Positions 1-5,519 of a DNA stretch of 5,519 nucleotides are shown piece after piece. Each line of letters opens with the position of its first letter. Position 1 is the first letter of the stretch. Under the pieces are notes generated by a model that saw only the letters and a list, made by a program, of their open reading frames with translations, had not been told where the DNA came from and did not search any database. Source of the DNA: Peptococcaceae bacterium UBA2264 (GTDB taxonomy: Bacteria > Bacillota > Desulfitobacteriia > Desulfitobacteriales > Desulfitobacteriaceae); the NCBI GenBank assembly GCA_002347475.1, contig DDXI01000090.1, positions 3,566-9,084 on the forward strand, read 5' to 3'. The position numbers were made by a program, and so were the translations under genes.

Positions 1-4
1 TTTT

Positions 5-604
5 TTACGCTGCCAGGCGTTTCAGAGCTGCCACAAGACAGCTTGCCAGCACAGCATAATCCTCCGTAGGCAAGATCCGGGCAGCCGAAGCATCGAACAA
101 AATATTGGCTGAGGCAGCAAACTCTTCGTCACTGCCCCATAAGATCAGGGTAACCGGTATCCGGGGGAAAACGTCGATTATGACCGCGGCATCTCCATAG
201 GCTGCCTCTTTTCCCCCTATAAGGGCAGCCACCTCAAGCAAACGTCGGGGCGCATCTCCAAACAACCTGGCTAAAGGCAAAACAGCCCTCTTGTTAAAAG
301 GCTCGATATAAATATTCCCACCGGACAAGTCTTTAAAGGAAATAAGTCTTCCTGACCTGACTGTTTTTGTCGTATCAGCCAGGTAGTGCAGAATCAGAAT
401 CTGCATGAAAACGGGAGGTTCTGCCGCGGTAGAAGGCTGCGGCAGGAATTTGCCCGAAGGATATTCAACTTCCAGTTGTTGGCCCAAAAAATCAATCTGA
501 AAACGGTCACCCTTTAGACTGTACCCGGAATATTGTTTTATATCCTCCAGGAAACAAGCCCGGAACTTCTTCAGGGCCAACTCCAGGGCAGGGGCATAAT
601 TCAT
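5..604 (-). CDS. DUF3786 domain protein of unknown function
   Basis: A 199-residue protein that I recognise as a DUF3786 family member. The C-terminal half carries the family's typical pattern: a GD at residues 137-138, FPRIPVTLILW at 146-156, SDEEF at 158-162, a LFD at 169-171 and an LPTED at 178-182. The N-terminal third (about residues 5-50) looks like a helical start followed by a short beta-rich segment. I see no signal peptide, membrane segment or cysteine cluster, so it is probably cytosolic. From memory the family is common in anaerobic Clostridia, sulfate reducers and archaea, sometimes fused or adjacent to corrinoid or Fe-S proteins; no biochemical role is established. The ATG overlaps the stop of the upstream TIM-barrel gene as ATGA, and an AAAGGAAG Shine-Dalgarno lies 7 bases before it, which fixes the start and points to translational coupling. 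The TAA stop sits four bases from the window edge, so its downstream context is unseen. Base composition matches the upstream gene, not the sugar cluster. Confidence 0.88.
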   Translation of the reverse strand: MNYAPALELALKKFRACFLEDIKQYSGYSLKGDRFQIDFLGQQLEVEYPSGKFLPQPSTAAEPPVFMQILILHYLADTTKTVRSGRLISFKDLSGGNIYIEPFNKRAVLPLARLFGDAPRRLLEVAALIGGKEAAYGDAAVIIDVFPRIPVTLILWGSDEEFAASANILFDASAARILPTEDYAVLASCLVAALKRLAA

Positions 605-1452
605 GGGCTTACTTCCTTTCCCGGCTCCAAAGCCAAAAAAATATCCTGCAACAGCAGAGCGTCTTCTTCCAGATTAGGACTCTCACAGATCACAATTCCT
701 TCCACAGCAAAGGTCTGTAAGGCTTTCATCAAGGCAGTATACTCTAAATCTGACTCCTTGAGAACCAGATGGCGTTTTTCTCCCTTGGGTCCATACTCGA
801 TACCCGAAATATGGAAATGAGCATTTTTGTTCCAGCGTTCCCCCAGAGTTTCAGCAGTTTCTTCCAATATATAACAAAACTCATCGTAGCTGTTATTAAG
901 TCCATTGCTGCGGGCATGCAGATGAGCAAAATCTATACAAGGCAAGACACCAGGTATGAGCTGGGCTAAGGTGATCATCTCCTGCAAATCACCAAACTGA
1001 GTTCCTTTCCCGGTTGTTTCCGGTCGCAAGACAACCTGGTTGCCTTCGGCATCCAGTATTTCCCGAATTTCGCTGATCTCCCGCACTACCCGTTTCAAGA
1101 CCAGTTTGTGATCATCATCATGATAAAAAGCCGGGTGGAATATAACACTGCGAGCCCCTAAAATCCCGGCAATGCGCGCGGTATGTAAAATCCTCTCTTT
1201 GCTGGCGCTAATCTTGCTGCTTTCGCGGGAATTAAGGTTAATCCAGTAAGGGCCATGACAACTCAAGGCAATTCCTTCTGCCATAGCAACTTGTCCCACT
1301 GAACGGGCCTTTTCCTCTCCCATCCTGACTCCCTGCACAAATTCCAGTTCCATAGCTCCCAACTGCAGTTCATGGATACGTCTGATTCCGCTTTCACTGG
1401 TACGTTCTCCTGCTGAGGCTGGTATTCCAGCAGTTCCAAACAATAGCGGCAA
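601..1452 (-). CDS. Endonuclease IV-like (AP endonuclease family 2) TIM-barrel protein
   Basis: A 283-residue protein, full length for the endonuclease IV / xylose isomerase-like TIM-barrel superfamily. Nearly all the metal ligands of E. coli Nfo have counterparts in the expected order: H66 (SCHGPYWINL), H106 (VIFHPAFY), E145 (LRPETTGK), D174 and H177 (IDFAHLH), H214 (HFHISG), H228 (EKRHL) and E257 (VICESP). Nfo uses a D-x-H pair near the end; here it is replaced by a GEKRH segment, so one ligand may be E225 or may be absent. Known family members cleave abasic sites in DNA using three zinc ions. This protein belongs to a divergent branch, seen from memory in methanogens and Clostridia with FGTAGIP near the N-terminus and HISGIEYG near the C-terminus, so DNA repair is plausible but not proven. 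The start is TTG at 1452: a strong ribosome site lies 6 bases upstream and FGTAG follows at residues 5-9. The stop overlaps the DUF3786 start. It lacks a signal peptide. Confidence 0.9.
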   Translation of the reverse strand: MPLLFGTAGIPASAGERTSESGIRRIHELQLGAMELEFVQGVRMGEEKARSVGQVAMAEGIALSCHGPYWINLNSRESSKISASKERILHTARIAGILGARSVIFHPAFYHDDDHKLVLKRVVREISEIREILDAEGNQVVLRPETTGKGTQFGDLQEMITLAQLIPGVLPCIDFAHLHARSNGLNNSYDEFCYILEETAETLGERWNKNAHFHISGIEYGPKGEKRHLVLKESDLEYTALMKALQTFAVEGIVICESPNLEEDALLLQDIFLALEPGKEVSP

Positions 1453-1458
1453 TTGCTT

Positions 1459-1466
1459 CCCTCCCC
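1459..1466 (-). promoter_or_regulatory. Strong Shine-Dalgarno site supporting a TTG start
   Basis: The minus strand reads GGGGAGGG ending 6 bases before the TTG at 1452, an almost ideal match to the anti-Shine-Dalgarno sequence at an ideal distance. The next in-frame TTG, three codons on, would sit about 15 bases from it, too far. No in-frame ATG lies near the family-conserved N-terminus, so this site decides the start. Confidence 0.85.
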
Positions 1467-1485
1467 GGTTGTTTCTTCAATAAAG

Positions 1486-1513
1486 CCCCTTATCCTCCGT
1501 AGCGGATAAGGGG
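1486..1513 (-). terminator. Perfect 10-bp hairpin, probable intrinsic terminator (weak T tract)
   Basis: CCCCTTATCC at 1486-1495 pairs without mismatch to GGATAAGGGG at 1504-1513 around an 8-base loop. On the minus strand the stem is followed by CTTTATTG, an interrupted T tract, so it could end transcription coming from rmlB about 100 bases upstream. It is not followed by Ts on the plus strand. It also lies about 33 bases before the TTG start of the TIM-barrel gene, inside that gene's likely leader if it has its own promoter. The fold is certain from the sequence; the terminator role is inferred, and a leader structure or attenuator is the alternative. Confidence 0.6.
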
Positions 1514-1547
1514 TAAAAACCTCGGAAATATGAGATTCCAGTTTATC

Positions 1548-1610
1548 TCAGAACTCTTTCTTGCAAAACGCCCTCAATTCCTTCAAAAAACCGCTATCCC
1601 CTATTCTCAA
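1548..1610 (-). pseudogene. Possible 3' remnant of a lost gene, just after rmlB
   Basis: Directly after the rmlB stop, and by chance or otherwise in the same frame, 20 codons run to a TGA at 1548-1550. They read like protein, ending GDSGFLKELRAFCKKEF. There is no start codon other than a possible TTG with no ribosome site before it. Codon third positions are richer in G and C than in rmlB and closer to the two genes that follow. The stop is followed about 34 bases later by the hairpin, the usual arrangement for a gene end. My reading is that this could be the tail of a resident gene cut when the sugar cluster arrived. A second frame over the same bases also looks protein-like and ends in TAA at 1543-1545, so chance is a real alternative. 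I do not recognise the family. Confidence 0.22.
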
Positions 1611-2675
1611 TCACTGTAAATAATTATTGGAGTACATCTTTTCATAATATTTTGCATATTTTTCAGATACAATATTATCAATCCATTTTATGTTGTCCAT
1701 ATACCATTTAATAGTTTCATCCATTCCCTGCTCAAATGTAAACCGAGGTTTCCAGCCAATCTGAGTTGTTATTTTTGTATTATCGATGGCATATCTTCTG
1801 TCATGACCTGGTCTGTCTTTAATATGCTTGATCAATTTTTCTGATTTTCCAAGACTTGCTATTATATATTTAACAATATATAGATTAGACTTCTCATTAT
1901 TACCACCAATATTATACACTTCCCCAATTAGACCCCTATGCAAAACTGCATCTATTGCTGAACAGTGGTCATATACATGAAGCCAATCTCTTATCTGCAT
2001 TCCATCACCATATACAGGCAGGTCCTTGTCCTTCAAACAGTTATTTATAATAAGCGGTATTAATTTCTCCGGAAACTGGTATGGACCATAATTATTGCTG
2101 CAACGAGTAATATTAATGGGCATACCAAAGGTTTTATAATAAGCTCTTGCTATCATATCTGCGCTTGCCTTCGATGCTGAATAAGGGCTGTTAGGCATTA
2201 AAGATGTTGTTTCTACAAAAAAACCTGTTGGACCTAAAGAACCGTAAACTTCATCGGTGGATATTTGTAAAAACTTCACTCCTTTTTTATATGCTCTGCT
2301 GAATTTATCCCCTGGATCAATATTCCAATATTTTTTAGCAACATCAAGCAAAATTTGAGTTCCAATTATATTGGTGGTTAAAAATATTTCCGGCTCAGTT
2401 ATGCTTCTGTCCACATGTGACTCCGCTGCAAAATTCACAACATTATCTATTGCAAATGTTTCAAATATTTTCTCGATTTTTTTTCTGTCCCTTATGTCGG
2501 TTCTGATAAAAGTGTAGTTTGCGTTATTTTCAATATCTCTCAAATTCTCCAAATTGCCAGCATAAGTCAGGGCATCTACATTAATAATATTATACTCGGG
2601 ATGCCTATCGCTTATATATCTGATGAAGTTACTTCCTATAAAGCCAGCACCACCTGTCACCAAGATGGTTTTCAT
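1611..2675 (-). CDS. rmlB: dTDP-glucose 4,6-dehydratase RmlB
   Basis: A 354-residue extended short-chain dehydrogenase that converts dTDP-glucose to dTDP-4-keto-6-deoxy-D-glucose using a tightly bound NAD+; cytosolic. The Rossmann loop TGGAGFIG is at residues 7-14 and D34 sits in the VDALTYAGN segment typical of RmlB. The catalytic set is complete: T140-D141-E142 in STDEVYG, then Y165 and K169 in YSASKASAD. NNYGPYQFPEKLIPL (about 194-208), YGDGMQIRDWLHVYDH (222-237) and DRPGHDRRYAID (287-298) are the sugar-nucleotide-binding signatures. Length is normal for the family, with a slightly long KYW...DPGDKFSRAYKKG segment (about 115-132) before the catalytic strand. The ATG has a GGAGG ribosome site 8 bases upstream. 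It follows rmlA by 34 bases, so the two are almost certainly co-transcribed. No rmlC or rmlD follows, so in the window its product has only the neighbouring aminotransferase as a user. Confidence 0.97.
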   Translation of the reverse strand: MKTILVTGGAGFIGSNFIRYISDRHPEYNIINVDALTYAGNLENLRDIENNANYTFIRTDIRDRKKIEKIFETFAIDNVVNFAAESHVDRSITEPEIFLTTNIIGTQILLDVAKKYWNIDPGDKFSRAYKKGVKFLQISTDEVYGSLGPTGFFVETTSLMPNSPYSASKASADMIARAYYKTFGMPINITRCSNNYGPYQFPEKLIPLIINNCLKDKDLPVYGDGMQIRDWLHVYDHCSAIDAVLHRGLIGEVYNIGGNNEKSNLYIVKYIIASLGKSEKLIKHIKDRPGHDRRYAIDNTKITTQIGWKPRFTFEQGMDETIKWYMDNIKWIDNIVSEKYAKYYEKMYSNNYLQ

Positions 2676-2709
2676 ATTATTTTCCTCCAGATGATAAAAA
2701 TACCCCGCT

Positions 2710-3576
2710 TTATCCCTTCAACAGAGATAAAATATACTGTCCATAATCTGTCATTTTTAAACCTTCCCCAATTGCTTTAAGCTGACGTCTATTTATAAAT
2801 CCCCTGCGCCAGGCTATTTCCTCCAGGCAGGCTATATAAAACCCCTGTCTTGCCTGAACTGTTTCGACATATTGTGCTGCATTAAGCATCCCGTTAGGTG
2901 TTCCTGTATCCAGCCATACCATCCCACGGCCAAAGAGTATGACATTTAAATGATCTTGTTTCAAATACGCATTGTTTACTGCAGTTATTTCAATTTCACC
3001 GCGTGCTGATGGTTTTACCTTTTTAGCAATTTCAATAACTTTATTATCATAAAAATAAATACCAGGGACAGCATAATTAGATTTAGGATTTTCAGGCTTT
3101 TCTTCAATAGAAATAACTCTTTTGTTCCTGTCAAATTCTACAACGCCAAATGCCTTGGCATCTTTAACTGGATATCCGAAGATAACTGCCCCTTCTTCGA
3201 TTTTTTTCGCTTTTCTCAAAAACCTTGTTAAATCATGCCCATAAAATAAATTATCGCCAAGTATCAAGCAAACGCTGTCTTTTCCTATGAAATCCTCTCC
3301 CAATATGAAGGCATCCGCCAAACCTATGGGCTTATCTTGAACTTTATACGAAAATTTGATGCCTAATAATGACCCATCTCCAAGAAGCTTCTCATAGTCC
3401 GATGCATCTTCAGGGGTTGTTATGATCAGAATATCTTGTATTCCAGCTAACATTAAAACAGATAAGGGGTAATATATCAATGGCTTATCAAATATAGGCA
3501 ATAATTGTTTTGAAACTGCCTTAGTCATGGGATAAAGGCGAGTACCCTTGCCTCCTGCCATAACAATTCCTTTCAT
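2710..3576 (-). CDS. rmlA: Glucose-1-phosphate thymidylyltransferase RmlA
   Basis: A 288-residue nucleotidyltransferase, the usual length for the short RmlA type. It joins dTTP and glucose-1-phosphate to give dTDP-glucose and pyrophosphate, the first step of dTDP-deoxysugar synthesis, in the cytosol. The nucleotide-binding loop AGGKGTRLYPMT is at residues 7-18, followed by SKQLLPIFDKPLIYYPLS at 22-39. LILGDNLFYG at 104-113 supplies metal ligand D108, EEKP is at 158-161, and WLDTGTPNGM at 221-230 supplies the second metal ligand D223; these match D111 and D226 of the Pseudomonas enzyme with a constant offset. The C-terminal LEEIAWRRGFI (251-261) belongs to the allosteric/dimer region of the family. 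One small oddity is ITAVN at 197-201, where most homologues I recall have ITDVN. A GGAG ribosome site lies 8 bases before the ATG. An ATG 14 bases upstream is out of frame. Confidence 0.97.
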   Translation of the reverse strand: MKGIVMAGGKGTRLYPMTKAVSKQLLPIFDKPLIYYPLSVLMLAGIQDILIITTPEDASDYEKLLGDGSLLGIKFSYKVQDKPIGLADAFILGEDFIGKDSVCLILGDNLFYGHDLTRFLRKAKKIEEGAVIFGYPVKDAKAFGVVEFDRNKRVISIEEKPENPKSNYAVPGIYFYDNKVIEIAKKVKPSARGEIEITAVNNAYLKQDHLNVILFGRGMVWLDTGTPNGMLNAAQYVETVQARQGFYIACLEEIAWRRGFINRRQLKAIGEGLKMTDYGQYILSLLKG

Positions 3577-3637
3577 CTTTTCATCTCCATCTTTTTAGTG
3601 CAATAAATTATTGTCTGCTCACCTTTATAAATCGTTA
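3577..3637. other. 61-bp gap between aminotransferase and rmlA
   Basis: A short AT-rich intergenic stretch inside the operon. It contains the rmlA ribosome site and a perfect 13-base palindrome, CAATAA-A-TTATTG at 3601-3613. The palindrome is too AT-rich to form a strong RNA hairpin and has no T tract, so I do not call it a terminator. No promoter is convincing. Confidence 0.5.
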
Positions 3638-4741
3638 CTAAATACTTCTAATAGAAGTACAAATCCTATCAATATTATCAAATGTAAGATTTGCATACAT
3701 GGGTAAGGCAAGAGTACTGTCTGCTATATAGCGGGCTACCGGAATTTCACTATCACCGTATTTATGTCTATAACAATCATAGTCAACTATCAAGGGAGCA
3801 AAATATTTTCGCGGATATACCTGGCAAGAATTTAGCAGTTCGCATATTTCGTCTCTGTTTTTCCCACAATCCTCTGGCTTTATTATTACCGGAAAGTAAG
3901 TATAATTGTTCGTTATGTTCTCCTTTTCCGGCAATATTTGAATACCTTTGGCTCCCCTTAAATTGTCTTTATATCTCTCATATACTAATTTTCGCTTGGC
4001 AATTTCTTTATTGTAGTGCCTCAAATTACATATGCCCATAGCAGCTTGAAATTCATTCATCTTTGCATTTAATCCAATAATATCAGCACCGTTATTTTGA
4101 ACATAGCCAAAGTTTCTTAGCCTGGCAAGTTTCTCTTTCATGTCATTGTCCCTGAAAGTTACAACTCCCCCTTCAATTGTATGGAAGGATTTTGTAGCAT
4201 GCATGCTGATCATGGAGGCATCTCCGAATGTTCCGATTCCCTTTCCTTCGATTGTTACTCCAAATGCCTGAGCCGCATCATAGATGACTTTTAAATTGTG
4301 TTTCCTGGCAATCTTATCAATTTTTTCGACATCACAGGGGTTGCCAAAAATGTGCACTGGAACAATGGCAGATGTCTTTTCCGTTATGAGTTCTTCTATT
4401 TTATCTGCATCAATATTCAAATCATTTGGACTAATATCACAAAATACGGGGGTAAGCCTATTTCGTACTATGGCATGAGTAGTCGAAGAAAAGGTAAATG
4501 GTGTGGTTATTACTTCTCCGGATAAATTCATTAAACTGATAACAATTTCCAAAGCTAAATGCCCGTTTACAAACAATTCCAGATTCTCAACCTGCAAAAA
4601 ATCCTTTAATCTGATCTCTAATTCATGATGAATCGGTCCATTATTAGTCAGGCAAACTGAATCCCATATTTGTCTGATTTCATCCACATATTCTTCAAAC
4701 GGAGGCAATGAAGGTTGTACTACATTAATCGGATTGTCCAT
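3638..4741 (-). CDS. DegT/DnrJ/EryC1 sugar aminotransferase, VioA-like
   Basis: A 367-residue PLP-dependent sugar aminotransferase of fold type I, normal length for the DegT/DnrJ/EryC1/StrS family. The PLP-binding lysine is K184 in MHATKSFHTIEGG, D155 in IYDAAQAFG pairs with the pyridine nitrogen, and the family signatures NGHLAL (59-64), EVITTPFTF (76-84), PVHIFGNPCD (128-137) and LNAKMNEFQAA (224-234) are all present. The opening QPSLPPFEEY...IWDSVCLTNNGPIHHELE (9-42) is what I remember of VioA from E. coli O7 and Pseudomonas syringae, which moves an amino group from glutamate to dTDP-4-keto-6-deoxyglucose, giving dTDP-Qui4N. rmlA and rmlB directly downstream supply exactly that substrate. 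A C3 aminotransferase (FdtB/QdtB type) is the alternative, but these need a 3,4-ketoisomerase partner and none is visible. The ATG follows an AGAGGT ribosome site by 6 bases. The family call is near certain; the C4 regiochemistry and Qui4N product are inferred. Confidence 0.93.
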   Translation of the reverse strand: MDNPINVVQPSLPPFEEYVDEIRQIWDSVCLTNNGPIHHELEIRLKDFLQVENLELFVNGHLALEIVISLMNLSGEVITTPFTFSSTTHAIVRNRLTPVFCDISPNDLNIDADKIEELITEKTSAIVPVHIFGNPCDVEKIDKIARKHNLKVIYDAAQAFGVTIEGKGIGTFGDASMISMHATKSFHTIEGGVVTFRDNDMKEKLARLRNFGYVQNNGADIIGLNAKMNEFQAAMGICNLRHYNKEIAKRKLVYERYKDNLRGAKGIQILPEKENITNNYTYFPVIIKPEDCGKNRDEICELLNSCQVYPRKYFAPLIVDYDCYRHKYGDSEIPVARYIADSTLALPMYANLTFDNIDRICTSIRSI

Positions 4742-4816
4742 AATGTTACCTCTTTAAGTTCTTTTTATAAGTCCATCATAAGCTGCCTCATATCTTCCAT
4801 ACCAGGATCACACTAT
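4742..4816. other. 75-bp gap between the WbqC-family gene and the aminotransferase
   Basis: Intergenic sequence within the presumed operon. It holds the aminotransferase ribosome site AGAGGT at 4748-4753 and no hairpin terminator, consistent with transcription passing through. A 12-codon ATG reading frame at 4765-4800 is too short and lacks a ribosome site, so I do not call it a gene. Confidence 0.5.
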
Positions 4817-5519
4817 TCAGGTTCTCTTTTCTAACAATTCATACTGCTCTAATATTTTTTTAATATCTTCAATCGAATTAAACATCATGACATCTATGAT
4901 AGATAAGTCTGGCACAAATTCATTATCATATTGTTTATATTTAACATTTGCAGTTTTTAAAAATTTGAGAATAATTCCTTCTGACGCAAAATCTTCGTAG
5001 GAATATAATTCTTGGCCCCCAATGGCATTATAATATTCATCAGTTTCAAGTATCTTACAGATGTCTATGACTTTATCCTGGCGTCTTAAATCGTCATTAT
5101 TATTTAGCGAAGATAAAACAATTAATTCAGTTTTTATTGATAAATATTGGCAAATTTCCCTGATAGAATATTCCAGGAATTTTGCCAGATTCTTTTCTTC
5201 CTGTGCAAGAATCGTTTTAACAACAGAAAAGACATTTGAAAAATATGGAGCCTTCTTATAATTAATCTCGATTGTTTTCAAAAGGTTATTTCTACCTGCA
5301 TCATCTCCCGCAACTTCTATTTCATTGATCAACTTATTCTGGCTTGCGCCATGCAAGGGCAAAGTTATCATTTTTGCTTCACCATTGATCAGAATCCTGT
5401 TTCTGTTTATCCAGCCATTCTTTATAAAGTTAAGCTCATCAGCAATAACATACTTATCGACAGCGTTCAGCAGCTGCCAGTATCCTACGTAAGGAAAAAA
5501 ATAGGGCTGCATTATTCCT
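4817..5519 (-). CDS. WbqC-family protein, 5' end cut by the window edge
   Basis: At least 233 residues of a WbqC-like protein (Pfam PF08889), lacking its first few residues. Numbering from the methionine at 5512, the family hallmarks are MQPYFFPYVGYWQLL (1-15), the VIADELNFIKNGWINRNRIL segment (22-41), ITLPL (49-53), YYNAIGGQELY (160-170) and FVPDLSIIDVMMFNS (199-213) at the C-terminus. That methionine is not the true start: the two codons before it read Gly-Ile, and family members typically begin with a short strand such as K-x-x-I ahead of MQPYFFPY, so the gene runs out of the window. The function is not established. From memory, the family is found in O-antigen clusters, and a glycine transferase role has been suggested for one member (WbnG). 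Lying next to a VioA-like enzyme, it may modify the new amino group; this is inference. It is cytosolic by appearance, with no signal or membrane segment. The stop TGA at 4817-4819 lies 75 bases before the aminotransferase. It is very AT-rich, like the rest of the cluster. Confidence 0.92.
   Translation of the reverse strand, partial: GIMQPYFFPYVGYWQLLNAVDKYVIADELNFIKNGWINRNRILINGEAKMITLPLHGASQNKLINEIEVAGDDAGRNNLLKTIEINYKKAPYFSNVFSVVKTILAQEEKNLAKFLEYSIREICQYLSIKTELIVLSSLNNNDDLRRQDKVIDICKILETDEYYNAIGGQELYSYEDFASEGIILKFLKTANVKYKQYDNEFVPDLSIIDVMMFNSIEDIKKILEQYELLEKRT

Larger units (their letters stand above)
1453..1610. other. 158-bp inter-operon gap
   Basis: This gap separates the AT-rich sugar cluster from the higher-GC two-gene unit. 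Besides the 10-bp hairpin and the strong ribosome site, it holds a second, smaller inverted repeat, TGAGAT at 1531-1536 with ATCTCA at 1545-1550. I looked for a sigma-70-type promoter for the TIM-barrel gene and found no convincing -35/-10 pair. Either the promoter is weak or unusual, or the gene depends on readthrough from upstream. Confidence 0.6.

Noticed and set aside
533..820. Plus-strand open frame of 95 codons
   Set aside because: It lies across the two well-supported minus-strand genes, resembles no family I know, and is best explained as a frame shadow.
744..969. Short frames on both strands within the TIM-barrel gene
   Set aside because: They overlap the conserved metal-ligand region of a full-length family member, so they are shadows.
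1531..1550. Small inverted repeat TGAGAT/ATCTCA in the inter-operon gap
   Set aside because: A 6-bp stem with an 8-base loop is weak, and no T tract follows on either strand.
3601..3613. Palindrome CAATAA-A-TTATTG as an operator or terminator
   Set aside because: It is almost entirely A and T, occurs once only, lacks a T tract and lies within an operon in AT-rich DNA where such palindromes arise by chance.
3691..4041. Plus-strand open frame of 116 codons
   Set aside because: It is wholly inside the aminotransferase gene on the opposite strand; its translation is rich in Cys, Tyr, His and Leu without any motif.
4284..4525. Two overlapping plus-strand frames of 64 and 75 codons
   Set aside because: Both are antisense to the conserved middle of the aminotransferase and show no ribosome site or family resemblance.
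4765..4800. 12-codon minus-strand frame (MEDMRQLMMDL) upstream of the aminotransferase
   Set aside because: It is too short, has no ribosome site and has no attenuator-like hairpin or repeated regulatory codons, so a leader peptide cannot be supported.

Overview
The window looks like chromosomal DNA from a bacterium, most plausibly an anaerobic low-to-medium-GC Firmicute (Clostridia/Peptococcaceae-like). This is an inference from the DUF3786 protein, the anaerobe-type endonuclease IV-like TIM-barrel protein, strong Shine-Dalgarno sites and a TTG start. Nothing here fixes the genus. Every credible gene lies on the minus strand, so transcription runs from high to low coordinates.

Region A (about 1611-5519, clearly AT-rich) is the 3' end of a surface-polysaccharide or glycan sugar cluster. 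In transcription order it holds a WbqC-family gene cut by the window edge, a DegT/DnrJ/EryC1 aminotransferase that most resembles VioA, rmlA and rmlB. RmlA and RmlB together make dTDP-4-keto-6-deoxy-D-glucose from glucose-1-phosphate. The usual next L-rhamnose genes, rmlC and rmlD, are not in the window; the aminotransferase suggests the keto sugar is aminated instead, most likely to dTDP-4-amino-4,6-dideoxyglucose (dTDP-Qui4N, viosamine). WbqC proteins occur in O-antigen clusters and have been suggested to transfer glycine, so an N-acylated (possibly glycylated) Qui4N residue is a reasonable hypothesis for the product.

Region B (1453-1610) is a gap between operons. It holds a perfect 10-bp hairpin that may terminate transcription from rmlB, and possibly the 3' remnant of a lost gene.

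Region C (5-1452, about 50% GC) holds a two-gene unit: an endonuclease IV-like TIM-barrel protein starting at TTG behind a very strong ribosome binding site, then a DUF3786 protein whose ATG overlaps the preceding stop (ATGA). The abrupt base-composition change between C and A suggests that the sugar cluster was inserted next to a resident housekeeping pair. I see no tRNA, rRNA, CRISPR array, insertion sequence or clearly novel system.
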